NCBI RefSeq assembly: GCF_030010215.1
Contig: NZ_JASCRR010000004.1
Span: 184,291 to 248,290, forward strand
Length of the DNA stretch: 64,000 nt
From: Tianweitania sp. UT-5YL-CI-8
GTDB lineage: Bacteria; Pseudomonadota; Alphaproteobacteria; Rhizobiales; Rhizobiaceae
Reading direction: 5' to 3'
The notes beneath the pieces are model-generated. The model saw only the letters and a list, made by a program, of their open reading frames with translations, was not told where the DNA came from and made no database searches. Both the position numbers and the translations under genes were made by a program. Positions 34,432-45,473 of this stretch are shown piece after piece (within the stretch, counting starts at the first letter, position 1; the number at the start of each line of letters is the position of its first letter).

Positions 34432-36080
34432 TCGAAGCAGATTTCGTCATCATCGGCTCGGGTTCGGCCGGCTCGGCCATGGCCTATCGCCTTTCCGAAG
34501 ACGGCAAGCACTCCGTCGTCGTGATCGAATATGGCGGCACGGATTTCGGGCCCTTGATCCAGATGCCGTCGGCGCTGTCGATCCCGCTCAACATGCGACG
34601 CTACGACTGGGGCTTTTCCAGCGAGCCCGAACCGCATCTCGGCGGCCGCGTGCTCGCCACCCCGCGCGGCAAGGTGCTGGGCGGCTCGTCGTCCATCAAT
34701 GGCATGGTCTATGTGCGCGGCCACGCCCACGATTTTGACCATTGGGCCGAACAGGGTGCTGCCGGCTGGAGCTATGCCGACGTGCTGCCCTACTTCAAGC
34801 GCATGGAGAATTCTTCGGGTGGCGAGCCCGGCTGGCGGGGAACGGACGGGCCGCTGCATGTCCAGCGCGGACCGCAGGTCAATCCGCTTTACGCGGCCTT
34901 CCGTGAAGCCGGCCGGCAAGCCGGTTTCGAACTGACCGACGATTATAACGGCTCCAAGCAGGAAGGTTTTGGGCCGATGGAGCAGACCATCCATCGCGGC
35001 CGCCGGTGGTCGGTGGCCAATGCCTATCTGCGCCCTGCCCTCAAGCGCCAGAACATGAGTCTCGTCAAAGGCTTCGCGCGACGGGTGATCATCGAGAATC
35101 AACGCGCCACCAGCGTCGAGATCGACGTTAACGGATCGATTCAAGTGGTTAAGGCAAGACGTGAGGTCGTGCTTGCCGCATCCTCGATCAACTCGCCGAA
35201 AATCCTGATGCTGTCGGGCATCGGCCCCGCCGCTCATCTGCGCGAGCACGGCATCGATGTGGTGGCGAATCGTCCGGGCGTCGGCGCCAATCTGCAGGAT
35301 CATCTCGAACTCTACATCCAGCAGGAATCGCTGCAGCCGATCACGCTGCATTCGGTGCTTAACCCGTTTTCCAAGGCCCTGATCGGCCTGCGCTGGCTGC
35401 TGTTCAAGAGCGGACTGGGCGCCACCAACCATTTCGAGGCAGCCGCCTTCCTGCGCTCCGCGGCCGGCGTCGAATATCCCGACATCCAGTATCATTTCCT
35501 GCCGGCGGCGATCCGCTATGACGGCAAGGCAGCGGCCAAGACGCATGGCTTCCAGGCCCATGTCGGACCGATGCGGTCGAAGTCGCGCGGCTCGGTCACG
35601 CTGCGCTCGTCGAGCCCGCGCGACAGACCGGTGATCCGTTTCAACTATATGGCGCATGAGGACGACTGGCGCGACTTCCGCCACTGCATCCGGCTGACGC
35701 GCGACATCTTCGGCCAGGCGGCATTCGATGCCTATCGCGGCAAGGAAATCTCGCCCGGCTCAAATGTGCAATCCGACGCCGAACTCGACGCCTTCATCCG
35801 CGAGCATGCCGAGAGCGCCTACCACCCCTGCGGGACCTGTCGCATGGGCCGTGCCGACGACCCCAACGCCGTGGTCGATCCCGAATTGCGGGTGATCGGC
35901 GTCGACGGACTGCGTGTGGCGGATTCCTCGATCTTTCCGCGCGTCACCAACGGCAATCTCAACGGTCCCTCGATCATGACCGGGGAGAAGGCAGCAGACC
36001 ATATTCTCGGTCGGACGCCGCTTGCGCCGTCCAATCAGGAACCGTGGATCAATCCGCGCTGGCGCCTGTCCGATCGATAG
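34428..36080 (+). CDS. betA: Choline dehydrogenase
   Basis: 550 residues. GMC oxidoreductase oxidising choline to betaine aldehyde, FAD-dependent. FAD motif [19 protein letters not shown] at the N-terminus, [20 protein letters not shown] (GMC signature 1) and [17 protein letters not shown] (signature 2); C-terminal [13 protein letters not shown] holds the catalytic His region. Starts within the betI stop (4-base overlap) and is followed by betB after 41 bases. The rhizobial betC sulfatase is absent. Confidence 0.95.
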   Translation: MIEADFVIIGSGSAGSAMAYRLSEDGKHSVVVIEYGGTDFGPLIQMPSALSIPLNMRRYDWGFSSEPEPHLGGRVLATPRGKVLGGSSSINGMVYVRGHAHDFDHWAEQGAAGWSYADVLPYFKRMENSSGGEPGWRGTDGPLHVQRGPQVNPLYAAFREAGRQAGFELTDDYNGSKQEGFGPMEQTIHRGRRWSVANAYLRPALKRQNMSLVKGFARRVIIENQRATSVEIDVNGSIQVVKARREVVLAASSINSPKILMLSGIGPAAHLREHGIDVVANRPGVGANLQDHLELYIQQESLQPITLHSVLNPFSKALIGLRWLLFKSGLGATNHFEAAAFLRSAAGVEYPDIQYHFLPAAIRYDGKAAAKTHGFQAHVGPMRSKSRGSVTLRSSSPRDRPVIRFNYMAHEDDWRDFRHCIRLTRDIFGQAAFDAYRGKEISPGSNVQSDAELDAFIREHAESAYHPCGTCRMGRADDPNAVVDPELRVIGVDGLRVADSSIFPRVTNGNLNGPSIMTGEKAADHILGRTPLAPSNQEPWINPRWRLSDR

Positions 36081-36121
36081 AGCATCATCGCCCAACAGCA
36101 TTTCAAAGACGGAGCGCCGCC

Positions 36122-37585
36122 ATGCGTGCCCAACCCAAGGCATCCCACTACATCAACGGCCGCTATGTCGAAGACCAGGGCGGCCCCACGCTGTCCGTCA
36201 CCTACCCCGCGACTGGCGAGGAGATCGCCGCGCTGCATGGCGCTACGTCGAACGTCCTCGAACTGGCGGTGGCAGCCGCGCGCGAAGCACAGCCCGCCTG
36301 GGCGCGGCTCAAGCCCGTCGAGCGCGGGCGCATCCTGCGCCGGGCGTCCGACATCTTGCGCGCGCGCAACGAGGAGCTTTCCCGGCTGGAAACGCTCGAC
36401 ACCGGCAAGCCGATCCAGGAAACGCTGGTCGCAGACGCCGCCTCCGCCGCCGATGCACTGGAGTTTTTCGCCGGCGCCATCGGCGCTTACAATGGCGAGT
36501 ATATCGATCTCGGCGGGCCGTTCGCCTACACCCGTCGCGAACCGCTCGGCATCTGCGTCGGCATCGGTGCCTGGAACTATCCGATCCAGATCGCCGGCTG
36601 GAAGTCCGCGCCTGCGCTTGCCATGGGCAATGCGATGATCTTCAAGCCTTCGGAAAACACGCCGCTTTCGGCCCTGGCGCTCGCCGAAATCTACACCGAG
36701 GCCGGATTGCCGGACGGTCTGTTCAATGTCGTGCAGGGCTTTGGCGATGTCGGAGCGGCACTCGCCAGCCACGAGGCCGTCGACAAGGTTTCAGTGACCG
36801 GTTCCGTCGCCACCGGCAAGAAGGTTCTGGCGCTCGCCGGCGGGCATATGAAGCATGCGACCATGGAGCTCGGCGGCAAGTCGCCCATCGTCGTCTTCGA
36901 CGATGCCGATCTGGAAAACGCCATTGGCGGCGCGATGCTCGGCAATTTCTATTCGAGCGGTCAGATCTGCTCGAACGGCACGCGCGTCTTTGTCCAGAAG
37001 GGCCTGCACGACCGCTTCGTCGAACGGCTCGTCGAGCGCGCCAAGACGATCAGGCTGGGCGACCCGCTCGACCCGGAAACCCAGATGGGGCCGCTGGTCA
37101 ACAAGGCACAGCATGAGAAGGTGCTGGGCTATATCGACATCGGCAAGGCGGAGGGTGCAACGCTGGCCCTGGGCGGCAGCGTGCCGTCGATGCAGGGGTT
37201 CGATGGCGGGCTGTTCGTCGAACCGACGATCTTTACCGGCGTCACCGACACCATGCGCATCGCGCGCGAGGAAATCTTCGGTCCGGTGATGAGCATCCTG
37301 TCTTTCGAGAGCGAGGATGAGGTGATCGAGCGCGCCAACGATACGCCGTTCGGCCTGGCGGCGGGCGTCTTCACGAAAGACCTGCCGCGCGCCCATCGCG
37401 TGATCGGGCAGATCAAGGCCGGCACCTGCTGGATCAACGCCTACAATCTGACGCCGGTGGAAATCCCATTTGGCGGCATGAAGCAGTCCGGCATCGGCCG
37501 CGAAAACGCGCTGGCCGCCCTTGGCCACTACTCCCAGGTCAAGACCGTCTATGTCGAGACCGGCAACGTCGAAAGCCCTTACTAG
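36122..37585 (+). CDS. betB: Betaine aldehyde dehydrogenase
   Basis: 487 residues. Oxidises betaine aldehyde to glycine betaine using NAD(P)+. Substrate and coenzyme motifs are visible: [25 protein letters not shown] (catalytic Glu about 250), and [12 protein letters not shown] with the catalytic Cys (about 285). ATG at 36122 follows GACGGAGCG. Its stop codon overlaps that of the convergent guanylyltransferase fusion gene. Confidence 0.95.
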   Translation: MRAQPKASHYINGRYVEDQGGPTLSVTYPATGEEIAALHGATSNVLELAVAAAREAQPAWARLKPVERGRILRRASDILRARNEELSRLETLDTGKPIQETLVADAASAADALEFFAGAIGAYNGEYIDLGGPFAYTRREPLGICVGIGAWNYPIQIAGWKSAPALAMGNAMIFKPSENTPLSALALAEIYTEAGLPDGLFNVVQGFGDVGAALASHEAVDKVSVTGSVATGKKVLALAGGHMKHATMELGGKSPIVVFDDADLENAIGGAMLGNFYSSGQICSNGTRVFVQKGLHDRFVERLVERAKTIRLGDPLDPETQMGPLVNKAQHEKVLGYIDIGKAEGATLALGGSVPSMQGFDGGLFVEPTIFTGVTDTMRIAREEIFGPVMSILSFESEDEVIERANDTPFGLAAGVFTKDLPRAHRVIGQIKAGTCWINAYNLTPVEIPFGGMKQSGIGRENALAALGHYSQVKTVYVETGNVESPY

Positions 37586-39816
37586 GTGGGCTCCGTCCGG
37601 TCCAGATACTGGGTCAGAGCATAGACGAGATGGTAGAGAATGCTGGCGGGCACGTCGGTTGCCAGCGAGCGGCCGCGCTCGTCGATGCGGTCGATCCACA
37701 GGCCGGTCGGCGCGGGGTCGATATGCCAGCGGAACAGCCGGCCGACGCGCTCCTCGACCTCCGGCTTGAGGTCCGGCCCGCCCGAGCCGTCGAGCGCAAT
37801 CGCTGCTTTCACCGCTTCGGCCTGCGGCCAGCTGCGCGAGACACGATCCAAGGGCAGTCCCTGGCGCGAAACGGCACCATAGGCCAAACCGGTCGCGCGG
37901 TTGAGGCCGTTGGCGATGGCGGAGGCGTAGAGCTTTCGCGCGAAGGGAACGAGTTCCTGCTGCCCGCTCTTGCCCGCGAAATCGACCAGCAGCGAAGCCC
38001 ATTCGAAATGATGGCCGGGTTCGGTCCAGCCGCCCTTTTCGCCGGCGGCCGGCTTCCAGTCAGCATCGAAGAACTCGCCCAAGGTCCAGCTGTCGGTATC
38101 GAAGAAATGGGTGCGGAACAGGTCGATGATCCGTGCCGCGCGGCGCAGATGCGAGCGGTCGCCGGTCGCGGCGTTCCAGGCCAGGAAAGCTTCGAGAAGA
38201 TGCATATGCGGGTTCGAGCGGCGTTCGCCCTCCCCTTCGGAGGTTTCCAGAAATCCGGTCATCCGCTGGTCTTCGAGGTGGCTGTCGAGGAAGGCGAAGG
38301 TTTCTTCGGCCAGGCCCAGCGCGTCGGGATTGCCGCAGAGATGCGCATGCGCCAGCGCCAGCAGCACACAGGAATGGTCATAGGCGTCTTCTGTGGCGTC
38401 GGCCACGCTGCCGTCGACATTGAAGGTTCTCGCCCAGCCGCCGTCGGGCGTGCGCCCACCCTTCATGAAATCGAGACCGTGGGCAATCAGCGCATCGGCG
38501 GGACCGTCCCAGCCGCGCACCTTGGCAACCGCGAAAGCGTAGACCTGGCGCGCCATGGTCCGCATGCGCTTCTGCCGCACGATCGGCGTGGCATCGAAGG
38601 CCAGCGCCTCGTGGAAGCCGCCATAAACACGGTCGACGCCGACGGTTGACCACAGCGGCAGCGTTTCGTTGATCAGCCAGTGCTGGACGCGGCTGCGCCA
38701 CGCACCGCTGACCAGCACGCGGTCATGCGCAGGCGTGTATTTGGTCTCGATGCGGCCGCTGCGCTCGAGCTGCTCGACCACCTTCTTGACGTTCTGGCTG
38801 TGGCTGACGGGGGCAACGAAGGTCGCATCCGCCGTGGCCACCACGGCCATGTCCTTAAGCCCGACCGCCGAAAGCAACCGGCCGTCGCTGCGCAGGTAGG
38901 AATTCTCGCAATCAATGGCGACAACATCGCCGAGGATGACGTTTCCCGCACCATCGGAGCGGCTGACCGACAGCAGCGACTGCCAGGAGCCGAGATCGTT
39001 CCAGCGGAAGCTCGCCGGCACCATGGCGATACCGCTCGCCCTTTCCATGATGGCATAGTCGATCGAGATCGACGGGATGGCCGCGTAAAGTTCCGCCGGC
39101 ATATAGAGGCCGGACAGATCGTTGGTGGAAGCCCTGAACGCCGCTTCTGTGGCCGACCAGATTTCCGGCTGGAATTTCAGGAAGGCGTCGCGCATGGCGC
39201 CTGCGCGGAACAGGAAGATGCCGGTGTTCCAGAAGAATGTGCCGGCCTTAAGATAAGCCTCCGCGGTCTGCAGATCGGGCTTTTCCACGAAACGCGAGAC
39301 CTCAGCCACCCCATTGGGATCGGTGCTGCCGACCTCGATATAGCCATAGCCGGTTTCCGGCGCGGTGGGCCTTATGCCGAAGACGACGAGCCGCCCGTCG
39401 ACCGCGGCCGGAACGCCGCGTTCGATAGTGTCCCAGAACTGCCGGTCGGTGGAAATCTCATGGTCGGAAGGCACGACCAGCACCACCTCGTCGCCGAATT
39501 TTTCCAAAGTCTGCAACGTGGCGAGCGCAACCGCTGCCGCCGTGTTGCGGCCCGACGGCTCGAACAGCGCGCCGCCGCCCGACAGGTTGAAGACGGCGAG
39601 ATCGGCGCTGACGCGCAGCGCGTGCCGCTCCGAGGCTATGAGATAGACCGGCGTCTCGCCTTGTGTGCGCGCCACCAGACGCCGCAGCGTCTTGGTCAGC
39701 ATCGAACCGTCGCCGGCGAGATCGTGGAACTGCTTGGGATTGTCCTCGCGCGACAGCGGCCAGAGGCGGGAGCCGACCCCGCCGCTCATGACGAAACTGA
39801 CGATGCGCGCAGCCAT
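37582..39816 (-). CDS. Mannose-1-phosphate guanylyltransferase fused to AGE-type isomerase
   Basis: 744 residues with two domains. The first (about 1-350) is a GDP-mannose pyrophosphorylase: [20 protein letters not shown] then [22 protein letters not shown], and [10 protein letters not shown]. The second (about 370-740) is an AGE-family (alpha/alpha)6 barrel with [16 protein letters not shown] (His), [13 protein letters not shown] (two His) and [17 protein letters not shown]. The usual bifunctional enzyme has a cupin PMI at this end, so the AGE domain is likely the mannose-6-phosphate isomerase (inference). ATG at 39816. The phosphomannomutase follows upstream in the operon. Confidence 0.88.
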   Translation of the reverse strand: MAARIVSFVMSGGVGSRLWPLSREDNPKQFHDLAGDGSMLTKTLRRLVARTQGETPVYLIASERHALRVSADLAVFNLSGGGALFEPSGRNTAAAVALATLQTLEKFGDEVVLVVPSDHEISTDRQFWDTIERGVPAAVDGRLVVFGIRPTAPETGYGYIEVGSTDPNGVAEVSRFVEKPDLQTAEAYLKAGTFFWNTGIFLFRAGAMRDAFLKFQPEIWSATEAAFRASTNDLSGLYMPAELYAAIPSISIDYAIMERASGIAMVPASFRWNDLGSWQSLLSVSRSDGAGNVILGDVVAIDCENSYLRSDGRLLSAVGLKDMAVVATADATFVAPVSHSQNVKKVVEQLERSGRIETKYTPAHDRVLVSGAWRSRVQHWLINETLPLWSTVGVDRVYGGFHEALAFDATPIVRQKRMRTMARQVYAFAVAKVRGWDGPADALIAHGLDFMKGGRTPDGGWARTFNVDGSVADATEDAYDHSCVLLALAHAHLCGNPDALGLAEETFAFLDSHLEDQRMTGFLETSEGEGERRSNPHMHLLEAFLAWNAATGDRSHLRRAARIIDLFRTHFFDTDSWTLGEFFDADWKPAAGEKGGWTEPGHHFEWASLLVDFAGKSGQQELVPFARKLYASAIANGLNRATGLAYGAVSRQGLPLDRVSRSWPQAEAVKAAIALDGSGGPDLKPEVEERVGRLFRWHIDPAPTGLWIDRIDERGRSLATDVPASILYHLVYALTQYLDRTEPT

Positions 39817-39827
39817 GCCCGATGCCT

Positions 39828-41348
39828 TCAGAAGGTCTGGTTGTAAGGGCCGATGCCCGGATGGCGCCGGATCACCGTGTCGACCGCTTCGAACATCTCG
39901 CGCCGGCGTTCGGACGAGACAGGGCTTTCCACCACCACGACCAGTTCCGGCTTGTTGGACGATGCGCGCACCAGTCCCCAGGTTCCGTCCTCGGCCACCA
40001 CGCGCACGCCATTGACGGTGACCAGCTTGACGATGCCCTGCCCCGCGAAGTGTTCGCCTGCCGCCTTCATCGCCTGGAACTCGGCTATGATCTTCTCGAC
40101 CACGCCATATTTGGTCTCGTCGGCGCAATGCGGCGACATGGTCGGCGTGCCATAAGTCAGCGGCAGGGCGCGATAGAGATCGGCCATGGATTTGCCGGGG
40201 CTGCGGTCGAGCATGCGGCAAATGGCGACCGCCGTGACCAGACCGTCGTCATAGCCGCGCCCGATGGGCGGATTGAAGAAATAATGGCCGGACTTCTCGA
40301 ACCCGGCGATGGCGCCGAGCTCATGCACCCGGCGTTTCATGTAGGAATGGCCAGTCTTCCAGTAGTCGGTGCGCGCACCGGTCGCCAGAAGCTCGGAATC
40401 GGTGTCGTACAGGCCGGTCGACTTCACATCGACCACGAAGGTCGAGTTGGGGTGCACCTTGCCGATGTCGCGGGCGAGCATCACACCGACCTTGTCGGCG
40501 AAGATCTCGTTGCCCTCATTATCGACCACGCCGCAGCGGTCGCCGTCGCCGTCGAAACCGAGACCGACATCCGCTCCTGTTTCCAGAACCTTGTCGCGGA
40601 TGGCATGAAGCATCGCCATGTCCTCGGGGTTCGGATTGTAGCGCGGGAAACTGTGGTCGAGCTCGGCGTCGAGCGGAATGACCTCGCAGCCGATACGCCG
40701 CAAGGCTTCGGGTGCGAAGGCGCCAGCGGTGCCGTTGCCGCAAGCTGCTACCACCTTGAGCCTGCGACCGATGGAGATGCCCGCCGTCACATCGGTGAGA
40801 TAGGTCTCGCGGAAGCCTTCGACCGACGTATAGGTGCCGCCGCCGATGAGATCGAAGTCGCCGTCGAGCACGATCTTTTTCAAGGCCGACATCTCGTCCG
40901 GCCCAAAGGTCAGCGGCCGCGCCGCGCCCATCTTGACGCCGGTCCAGCCGTTTTCGTTGTGCGAGGCGGTGACCATCGCCACCGACTGCGTATCGAGCGC
41001 GAACTGCGCGAAATAGGCCATGGGCGAGAGCGCGAGGCCGATATCCTTGACCCTGGCGCCCGCGGCCAGCATGCCGGAGACCAGCGCGAGCTTGATCGAC
41101 AGCGAGTAGGCGCGGAAATCGTGCCCCGTGACGATCTCGGGGCCAGCGCCCAGCCTTTGGATCAGCGTGCCGATGCCCATGCCCAGCGCCTGCACCCCCA
41201 GCAGGTTAAGTTCCGGCGTCTTGTTGGAGCCGGGATAGCCGAACCACCAGCGCGCATCGTATTCGCGGAAGCCGGTCGGCTTGACCAGCGCGCGGGTTTC
41301 GAACTCGAAACTGTTCGGCTTGGCTTCGTGCAGGGGTTTTAGGCTCAA
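39828..41348 (-). CDS. manB: Phosphomannomutase (alpha-D-phosphohexomutase family)
   Basis: About 506 residues. Converts mannose-6-phosphate to mannose-1-phosphate. Catalytic Ser in TASHNENGWTGVKMG, metal-binding GFDGDGDRCGVVD, and a sugar-binding loop GFEKSGHYFF. It is 11 bases upstream of the guanylyltransferase fusion, so together they cover fructose-6-phosphate to GDP-mannose. No ATG is near the start; TTG at 41348, giving MSLKPLHEAK with CGGAG upstream, is chosen, with TTG at 41366 possible. Confidence 0.88.
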   Translation of the reverse strand: MSLKPLHEAKPNSFEFETRALVKPTGFREYDARWWFGYPGSNKTPELNLLGVQALGMGIGTLIQRLGAGPEIVTGHDFRAYSLSIKLALVSGMLAAGARVKDIGLALSPMAYFAQFALDTQSVAMVTASHNENGWTGVKMGAARPLTFGPDEMSALKKIVLDGDFDLIGGGTYTSVEGFRETYLTDVTAGISIGRRLKVVAACGNGTAGAFAPEALRRIGCEVIPLDAELDHSFPRYNPNPEDMAMLHAIRDKVLETGADVGLGFDGDGDRCGVVDNEGNEIFADKVGVMLARDIGKVHPNSTFVVDVKSTGLYDTDSELLATGARTDYWKTGHSYMKRRVHELGAIAGFEKSGHYFFNPPIGRGYDDGLVTAVAICRMLDRSPGKSMADLYRALPLTYGTPTMSPHCADETKYGVVEKIIAEFQAMKAAGEHFAGQGIVKLVTVNGVRVVAEDGTWGLVRASSNKPELVVVVESPVSSERRREMFEAVDTVIRRHPGIGPYNQTF

Positions 41349-41541
41349 GGCAGGCAGGCTCCGCAAAACAGGCGTCCGCGCGATGCACGGAGATCAATAG
41401 CTTATAGGCAGTCGAGGCCGATCTTGGAACGCAAAAATGCGGGTCCAGCCTGCGCGAGGCTGCGCGGAAATTTACGCTCGAACTTCAGCAGTTGCCGCTT
41501 GCGGGAAACGACCCTGCCGGGTATAAGCCCGCCACTGGTCA

Positions 41542-41618
41542 CGGAGTGTAGCGCAGCCTGGTAGCGCACCTCGTTCGGGACGAGGGGGTCGCAGGTTCAA
41601 ATCCTGCCACTCCGACCA
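41542..41618 (+). tRNA. tRNA-Pro (CGG)
   Basis: 77 bases including encoded CCA. Acceptor arms CGGAGTG/CACTCCG, D-stem GCGC/GCGC, anticodon stem CCTCG/CGAGG around the loop TTCGGGA with anticodon CGG, and T-arm GCAGG-TTCAAAT-CCTGC. All four stems pair. No duplicated attachment site is seen downstream. Confidence 0.96.
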
Positions 41619-41676
41619 GTTAAAAGGATATTGCGCCTAGCATCGAGCGAGGCCGACTGTTCTGGAAAGCTGGGAA

Positions 41677-42690
41677 GTGTCGACAGGCGTGCCAGCCAAG
41701 ACCTGTTTCTATCTGGCGGCGGACAAGAACTACTTTCCCTTTGCCTGCCTGGCTGCACGCCGAATTCTCGACATCTCGCGCGATCCTCTTCCCGGCTATA
41801 TACTGCACACCGCGATTTCCGATACCGACAGGTCTGCGGCCGTCTCGCTTCTCGGCGACCGCGTGACGCTTCTGGACGTTTCGCACTTCCTCGATGGGCT
41901 TTCGGCCCGTTATGACGAGCGCATCACCAAAGCGACCTACATCCGGCTGTTTGCCGATCTACTGCCGGAATTCAATCCCTATGAGCGGATCGTCTATCTC
42001 GACTGCGATGTCCTGTTCAATCGCGACCCAGCGGCGCTCGCCGCCGCCGAAATGAAGCTGCCTTTGCTGGCGGCGCACGACATGCCGTCATATTACGACC
42101 TGGGCTATCGCAGCCGGCTTTCGCTGGGCGATGGCGCGCCTTATTTCAACGCCGGCGTGCTGGTGATGGACCTTCCCGCCGTGCGCGAGATGGGTCTTCT
42201 GGAAAAGGCCCGCAGCTTCGTCGAACAATACCCCGAGCGCTGCGTCCAGCACGATCAGGACGCGCTGAATGTCGCCTTCGAAGGCAAATGGCAGACGCTG
42301 CACCCGCTGTGGAACGTGATGACGAACCTGCACTGGATGCCGCCTTTCGCCACCGCCGACGCCCGGCATTTCAGCGGGCAGAAACCGTGGCGCTCAAGGC
42401 CCACCGGCGTGGAAAAGCAGGCGTTCGAAATCTATCGGGCGCTTTCGGAACCGACGCCGTGGCGCGACCGGTTCGACCGCCGCTACAATCCGCGTAGCGT
42501 CAGTCTTTTCCTCAAGGCGCTGGAGCGCCGGCTGAACGGGGTCTTGGCTGAGTTGACAGGCAATCCGCGCAGCCTGCGGAAATCCCGGCTCGACCGGCGG
42601 CTGCCTGAGATCATGAAAACCTTCGCGGATCACGCCGACACCAATCTTCCGGCCGTCGAGTATCCGGAAAAGGTCATAGGCGTCGGCTGA
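41677..42690 (+). CDS. Glycosyltransferase family 8
   Basis: 337 residues. GT8 landmark DxD in YERIVYLDCDVLFNRDP (about 104-120) for manganese and nucleotide sugar, with an upstream ITKATYIRLFADLLPEF and a later PYFNAGVLVMDL and HDQDALNVAF. Such enzymes transfer glucose or galactose in lipopolysaccharide or capsule synthesis; the acceptor is unknown. GTG at 41677 follows GGAAAGCTGGGAA. It begins 58 bases after the tRNA and is not clearly linked to neighbours. Confidence 0.88.
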   Translation: MSTGVPAKTCFYLAADKNYFPFACLAARRILDISRDPLPGYILHTAISDTDRSAAVSLLGDRVTLLDVSHFLDGLSARYDERITKATYIRLFADLLPEFNPYERIVYLDCDVLFNRDPAALAAAEMKLPLLAAHDMPSYYDLGYRSRLSLGDGAPYFNAGVLVMDLPAVREMGLLEKARSFVEQYPERCVQHDQDALNVAFEGKWQTLHPLWNVMTNLHWMPPFATADARHFSGQKPWRSRPTGVEKQAFEIYRALSEPTPWRDRFDRRYNPRSVSLFLKALERRLNGVLAELTGNPRSLRKSRLDRRLPEIMKTFADHADTNLPAVEYPEKVIGVG

Positions 42691-42694
42691 CCGC

Positions 42695-44317
42695 CTATCC
42701 TGCCAGCCGGAACTTGGTCGTATCGACGGCAGCTGCCATCAGCGTCTGAGTGTAGGAGTGACGCGGATTGTCGAAGATATCCGCGGTCTGCCCTTCCTCA
42801 ACGATCTTGCCCTGCTTCATGACGATGATGTAGTCGGCCATGGCGCGCACCACGGTCAGATCGTGGCTGATGAACAGATAGGACAGGTCGTGGTCGGCCT
42901 GCAGCTTGCGCAGCAGTTCCACGATCTGCTTCTGCACGGAGCGGTCGAGCGCCGACGTCGGCTCGTCCAGCACCACGACTTTCGGCTTGAGGATCATAGC
43001 GCGCGCAATGGCGACACGCTGCCGCTGCCCGCCGGAAAACTCGTGCGGATAGCGGTTGCGGCTGGCGGCATCCAGGCCGACTTCCTTCAGCGCCTCGATG
43101 GCGCGGCGGTCGCGCTCCTTGGTCGACAAAGAGGGCTCGTGGACCAAAAGCCCCTCGGTGATCACCTGCCCCACTGTCATGCGCGGCGATAGCGAGCCGA
43201 ACGGATCTTGGAAGACGAGCTGCAACTCCTTGCGCAGGGGCCGCATCTCTTCCCTGTCGGCCTTGGAGAGGTCGAGATTCTCAAAACGGATGCGCCCCTC
43301 GCTCGGCAACAGGCGCAGCAGCGCGCGGCCCAGGGTCGATTTTCCCGAGCCCGATTCGCCGACGATGCCGATGGTCTGGCCCTTCTTCAGCGCCACCGAA
43401 ATCCTGTCGACCGCCTGCAGCAACATGGGCGGGCCGGACAGGAAGCCGCCGCCGATCTTGAATGACACCCGCACGTCGGTGCCTTGCAGCAGAACTGGTG
43501 CCGATGGAGGCGGCGGCGCCTTGGTGCCGGTCGGCTCGGCCGCCAGCAGCATCTTGGTATAGTCGTGCTGCGGATCGACGAAGAGCTCTTCGGTTACGCC
43601 GTCTTCCACAACCTCGCCCCGCCGCATGACATAGATGCGGTCGGCGAAGCGGCGGACGATCGTCAGGTCATGGGTGATAAAGACAATCGCCATGCCGAGC
43701 TTCTGCTGCAGTTCGGCCAGCAGCGCCAGGATTTGCGCCTGGATGGTGACGTCGAGCGCCGTTGTCGGTTCGTCGGCGATGAGGATATCGGGATCGTTGG
43801 CGAGGGCCATGGCAATCATGACTCGCTGCCGTTGGCCACCCGAAAGCTCGTGCGGATAAGAGTTTATGCGTCGTTCCGGGTCGGGAATGCCGACCAGTTT
43901 CAGCAGTTCCATCACGCGCGGGCGCGCTGCCCTTGCGCTCATGCCCTTGTGGTACATCAGCGGCTCGGCCATCTGACGGCCGATCTTGTAGAGCGGGTCG
44001 AGCGATGTCATCGGCTCCTGGAAGATCATGGTGATCTTGGCGCCGCGAATGGTGTTGAGCCGCCGTTCCGGCAGGCCGATCAGTTCGGTGTCTCGGTAGC
44101 GCGCCGTACCGGACACGCGTCCGTTAGAGGCGAGCAGGCCCATGATCGCCATCATGGTCTGGCTCTTTCCCGATCCGGATTCGCCGACGATGGCGACCGT
44201 CTCGCCGGCGCGGACATCGAGGTCGATGCCCTTCACCGCATGCACCTGTCCGTCATCGGTGTGGAACTTCACGTCGAGCTTGCGGACGGAGAGGATGGAG
44301 TTGTCGATATCGGCCAT
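42695..44317 (-). CDS. Peptide/nickel ABC transporter, fused double ATPase
   Basis: 540 residues, two ABC modules in tandem corresponding to OppD and OppF in one chain. Each module has a Walker A ([18 protein letters not shown]), a signature (LSGGQRQRV and FSGGQRQRV), and Walker B with [12 protein letters not shown] and [11 protein letters not shown]. OppD/F-type C-terminal extensions are visible (SYTQTLMAA). Start ATG at 44317 is preferred to 44344. The single-base gap to the permease gene indicates one operon. Confidence 0.93.
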   Translation of the reverse strand: MADIDNSILSVRKLDVKFHTDDGQVHAVKGIDLDVRAGETVAIVGESGSGKSQTMMAIMGLLASNGRVSGTARYRDTELIGLPERRLNTIRGAKITMIFQEPMTSLDPLYKIGRQMAEPLMYHKGMSARAARPRVMELLKLVGIPDPERRINSYPHELSGGQRQRVMIAMALANDPDILIADEPTTALDVTIQAQILALLAELQQKLGMAIVFITHDLTIVRRFADRIYVMRRGEVVEDGVTEELFVDPQHDYTKMLLAAEPTGTKAPPPPSAPVLLQGTDVRVSFKIGGGFLSGPPMLLQAVDRISVALKKGQTIGIVGESGSGKSTLGRALLRLLPSEGRIRFENLDLSKADREEMRPLRKELQLVFQDPFGSLSPRMTVGQVITEGLLVHEPSLSTKERDRRAIEALKEVGLDAASRNRYPHEFSGGQRQRVAIARAMILKPKVVVLDEPTSALDRSVQKQIVELLRKLQADHDLSYLFISHDLTVVRAMADYIIVMKQGKIVEEGQTADIFDNPRHSYTQTLMAAAVDTTKFRLAG

Positions 44318-44318
44318 G

Positions 44319-45473
44319 TCAGCGGTCCTTCGGATCGAGGGCATCGCGCAATCCGTCGCCCAGGAAGTTGAGGGCGAACAGGATCATGGTCAGCGTCACG
44401 GCGGGGAAGATCAGCAGCCACGTGGCGCCGCGAATGTTTTCGGCCCCTTCGGAAATCAGCAGCCCAAGGCTGGTCAGCGGTTCCTGCACGCCGAGGCCGA
44501 GGAAGGACAGCAGGCTCTCCAGCAGGATCGCCTTGGGTATCAGAAGCGTCGCGTACACCACCACCGGACCCAGCGTGTTGGGGATGATGTGGCGCTTGAG
44601 GATGCCGCTCGTGGTCGCCCCCATGGCTTCGGCGGCCTGGACGAACTCCTGCCGTTTCAGCGTCAGCGTCTGGCCGCGCACGATACGCGACATGTCGAGC
44701 CACTCGGTCGCGCCGATGGCGATGAAGATGAGGATGAAACTTCGCCCGAAGAACACGACCAAGAGGATGACGAAGAAGATGAACGGCAGCGAGTAGAAGA
44801 TATCAACGATACGCATCATCACGCTGTCGATCTTGCCGCCATAATAGCCGGCGATGGCGCCATAGGTGACACCCAGCACCAGCGCCATGGCGGAGGCCAG
44901 CACGCCGATGGCGAGCGAGATGCGGATGCCGATCAGGATGCGCGCGAGCAGGTCGCGGCCGTTGTTGTCGGTGCCGAAAATGAACTGCAGGCGACTGACA
45001 TCGGCCAGCATGACGCCGGAACGGCCATCGGCGCTGAGCTGGTCGATGCGGACATTGCTGAACAGGTCGCTGCGGTCGAGATAGCGCGTGATGCGCGGAT
45101 CGAGCGGCTCGTCGTCGGAAATCGGCGCCGAGACAGTGTTGCCGTTCACTTCGGTGGCGCCGATGGTGATGCGGGCCCGCGCCAGCGCGCTCTCGAACGC
45201 GGGCACGATGGCGTCTTCCTTCGGATAGGCTTCGAAGCTTGCCGGCACCCGCACATATTGCGGGTAGATCCGGTCATAGGAATGCGGCGCGACCATCGGG
45301 CCGATCAAGCCTGCCAAAGCGAGCACGACCAGCACAACCGCGCTGGCCACGGCCGCTTTGTTACGGCGCAGGCGGCGCCACGCGTCCTGGAACAGCGAAC
45401 GCCCCAACGCCATTTCGCCGTCTACAGGTGCGATACCGGCCGCGGCCGGTAGAACGGTGGGGGCCTCAGTCAT
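44319..45473 (-). CDS. oppC: Peptide/nickel ABC transporter permease, OppC type
   Basis: 384 residues. N-terminal membrane helix (ASAVVLVVLALAGLIGPMVAP) then a long polar segment (about 75-185), followed by the five-helix permease core with the EAA-loop EFVQAAEAMGATTSGILKRHIIPN that docks on the ATPase and the C-terminal GLGVQEPLTSLGLLISEG. The polar insert makes it about 80 residues longer than typical OppC. The gene overlaps oppB by 8 bases. ATG at 45473. Confidence 0.9.
   Translation of the reverse strand: MTEAPTVLPAAAGIAPVDGEMALGRSLFQDAWRRLRRNKAAVASAVVLVVLALAGLIGPMVAPHSYDRIYPQYVRVPASFEAYPKEDAIVPAFESALARARITIGATEVNGNTVSAPISDDEPLDPRITRYLDRSDLFSNVRIDQLSADGRSGVMLADVSRLQFIFGTDNNGRDLLARILIGIRISLAIGVLASAMALVLGVTYGAIAGYYGGKIDSVMMRIVDIFYSLPFIFFVILLVVFFGRSFILIFIAIGATEWLDMSRIVRGQTLTLKRQEFVQAAEAMGATTSGILKRHIIPNTLGPVVVYATLLIPKAILLESLLSFLGLGVQEPLTSLGLLISEGAENIRGATWLLIFPAVTLTMILFALNFLGDGLRDALDPKDR

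Noticed and set aside
39822-41342. 506-residue plus-strand open frame
   Set aside because: Antisense to the phosphomannomutase with conserved active-site motifs.
41542-41618. tRNA-associated integration site
   Set aside because: No integrase gene and no duplicated tRNA 3-prime end in the following sequence.
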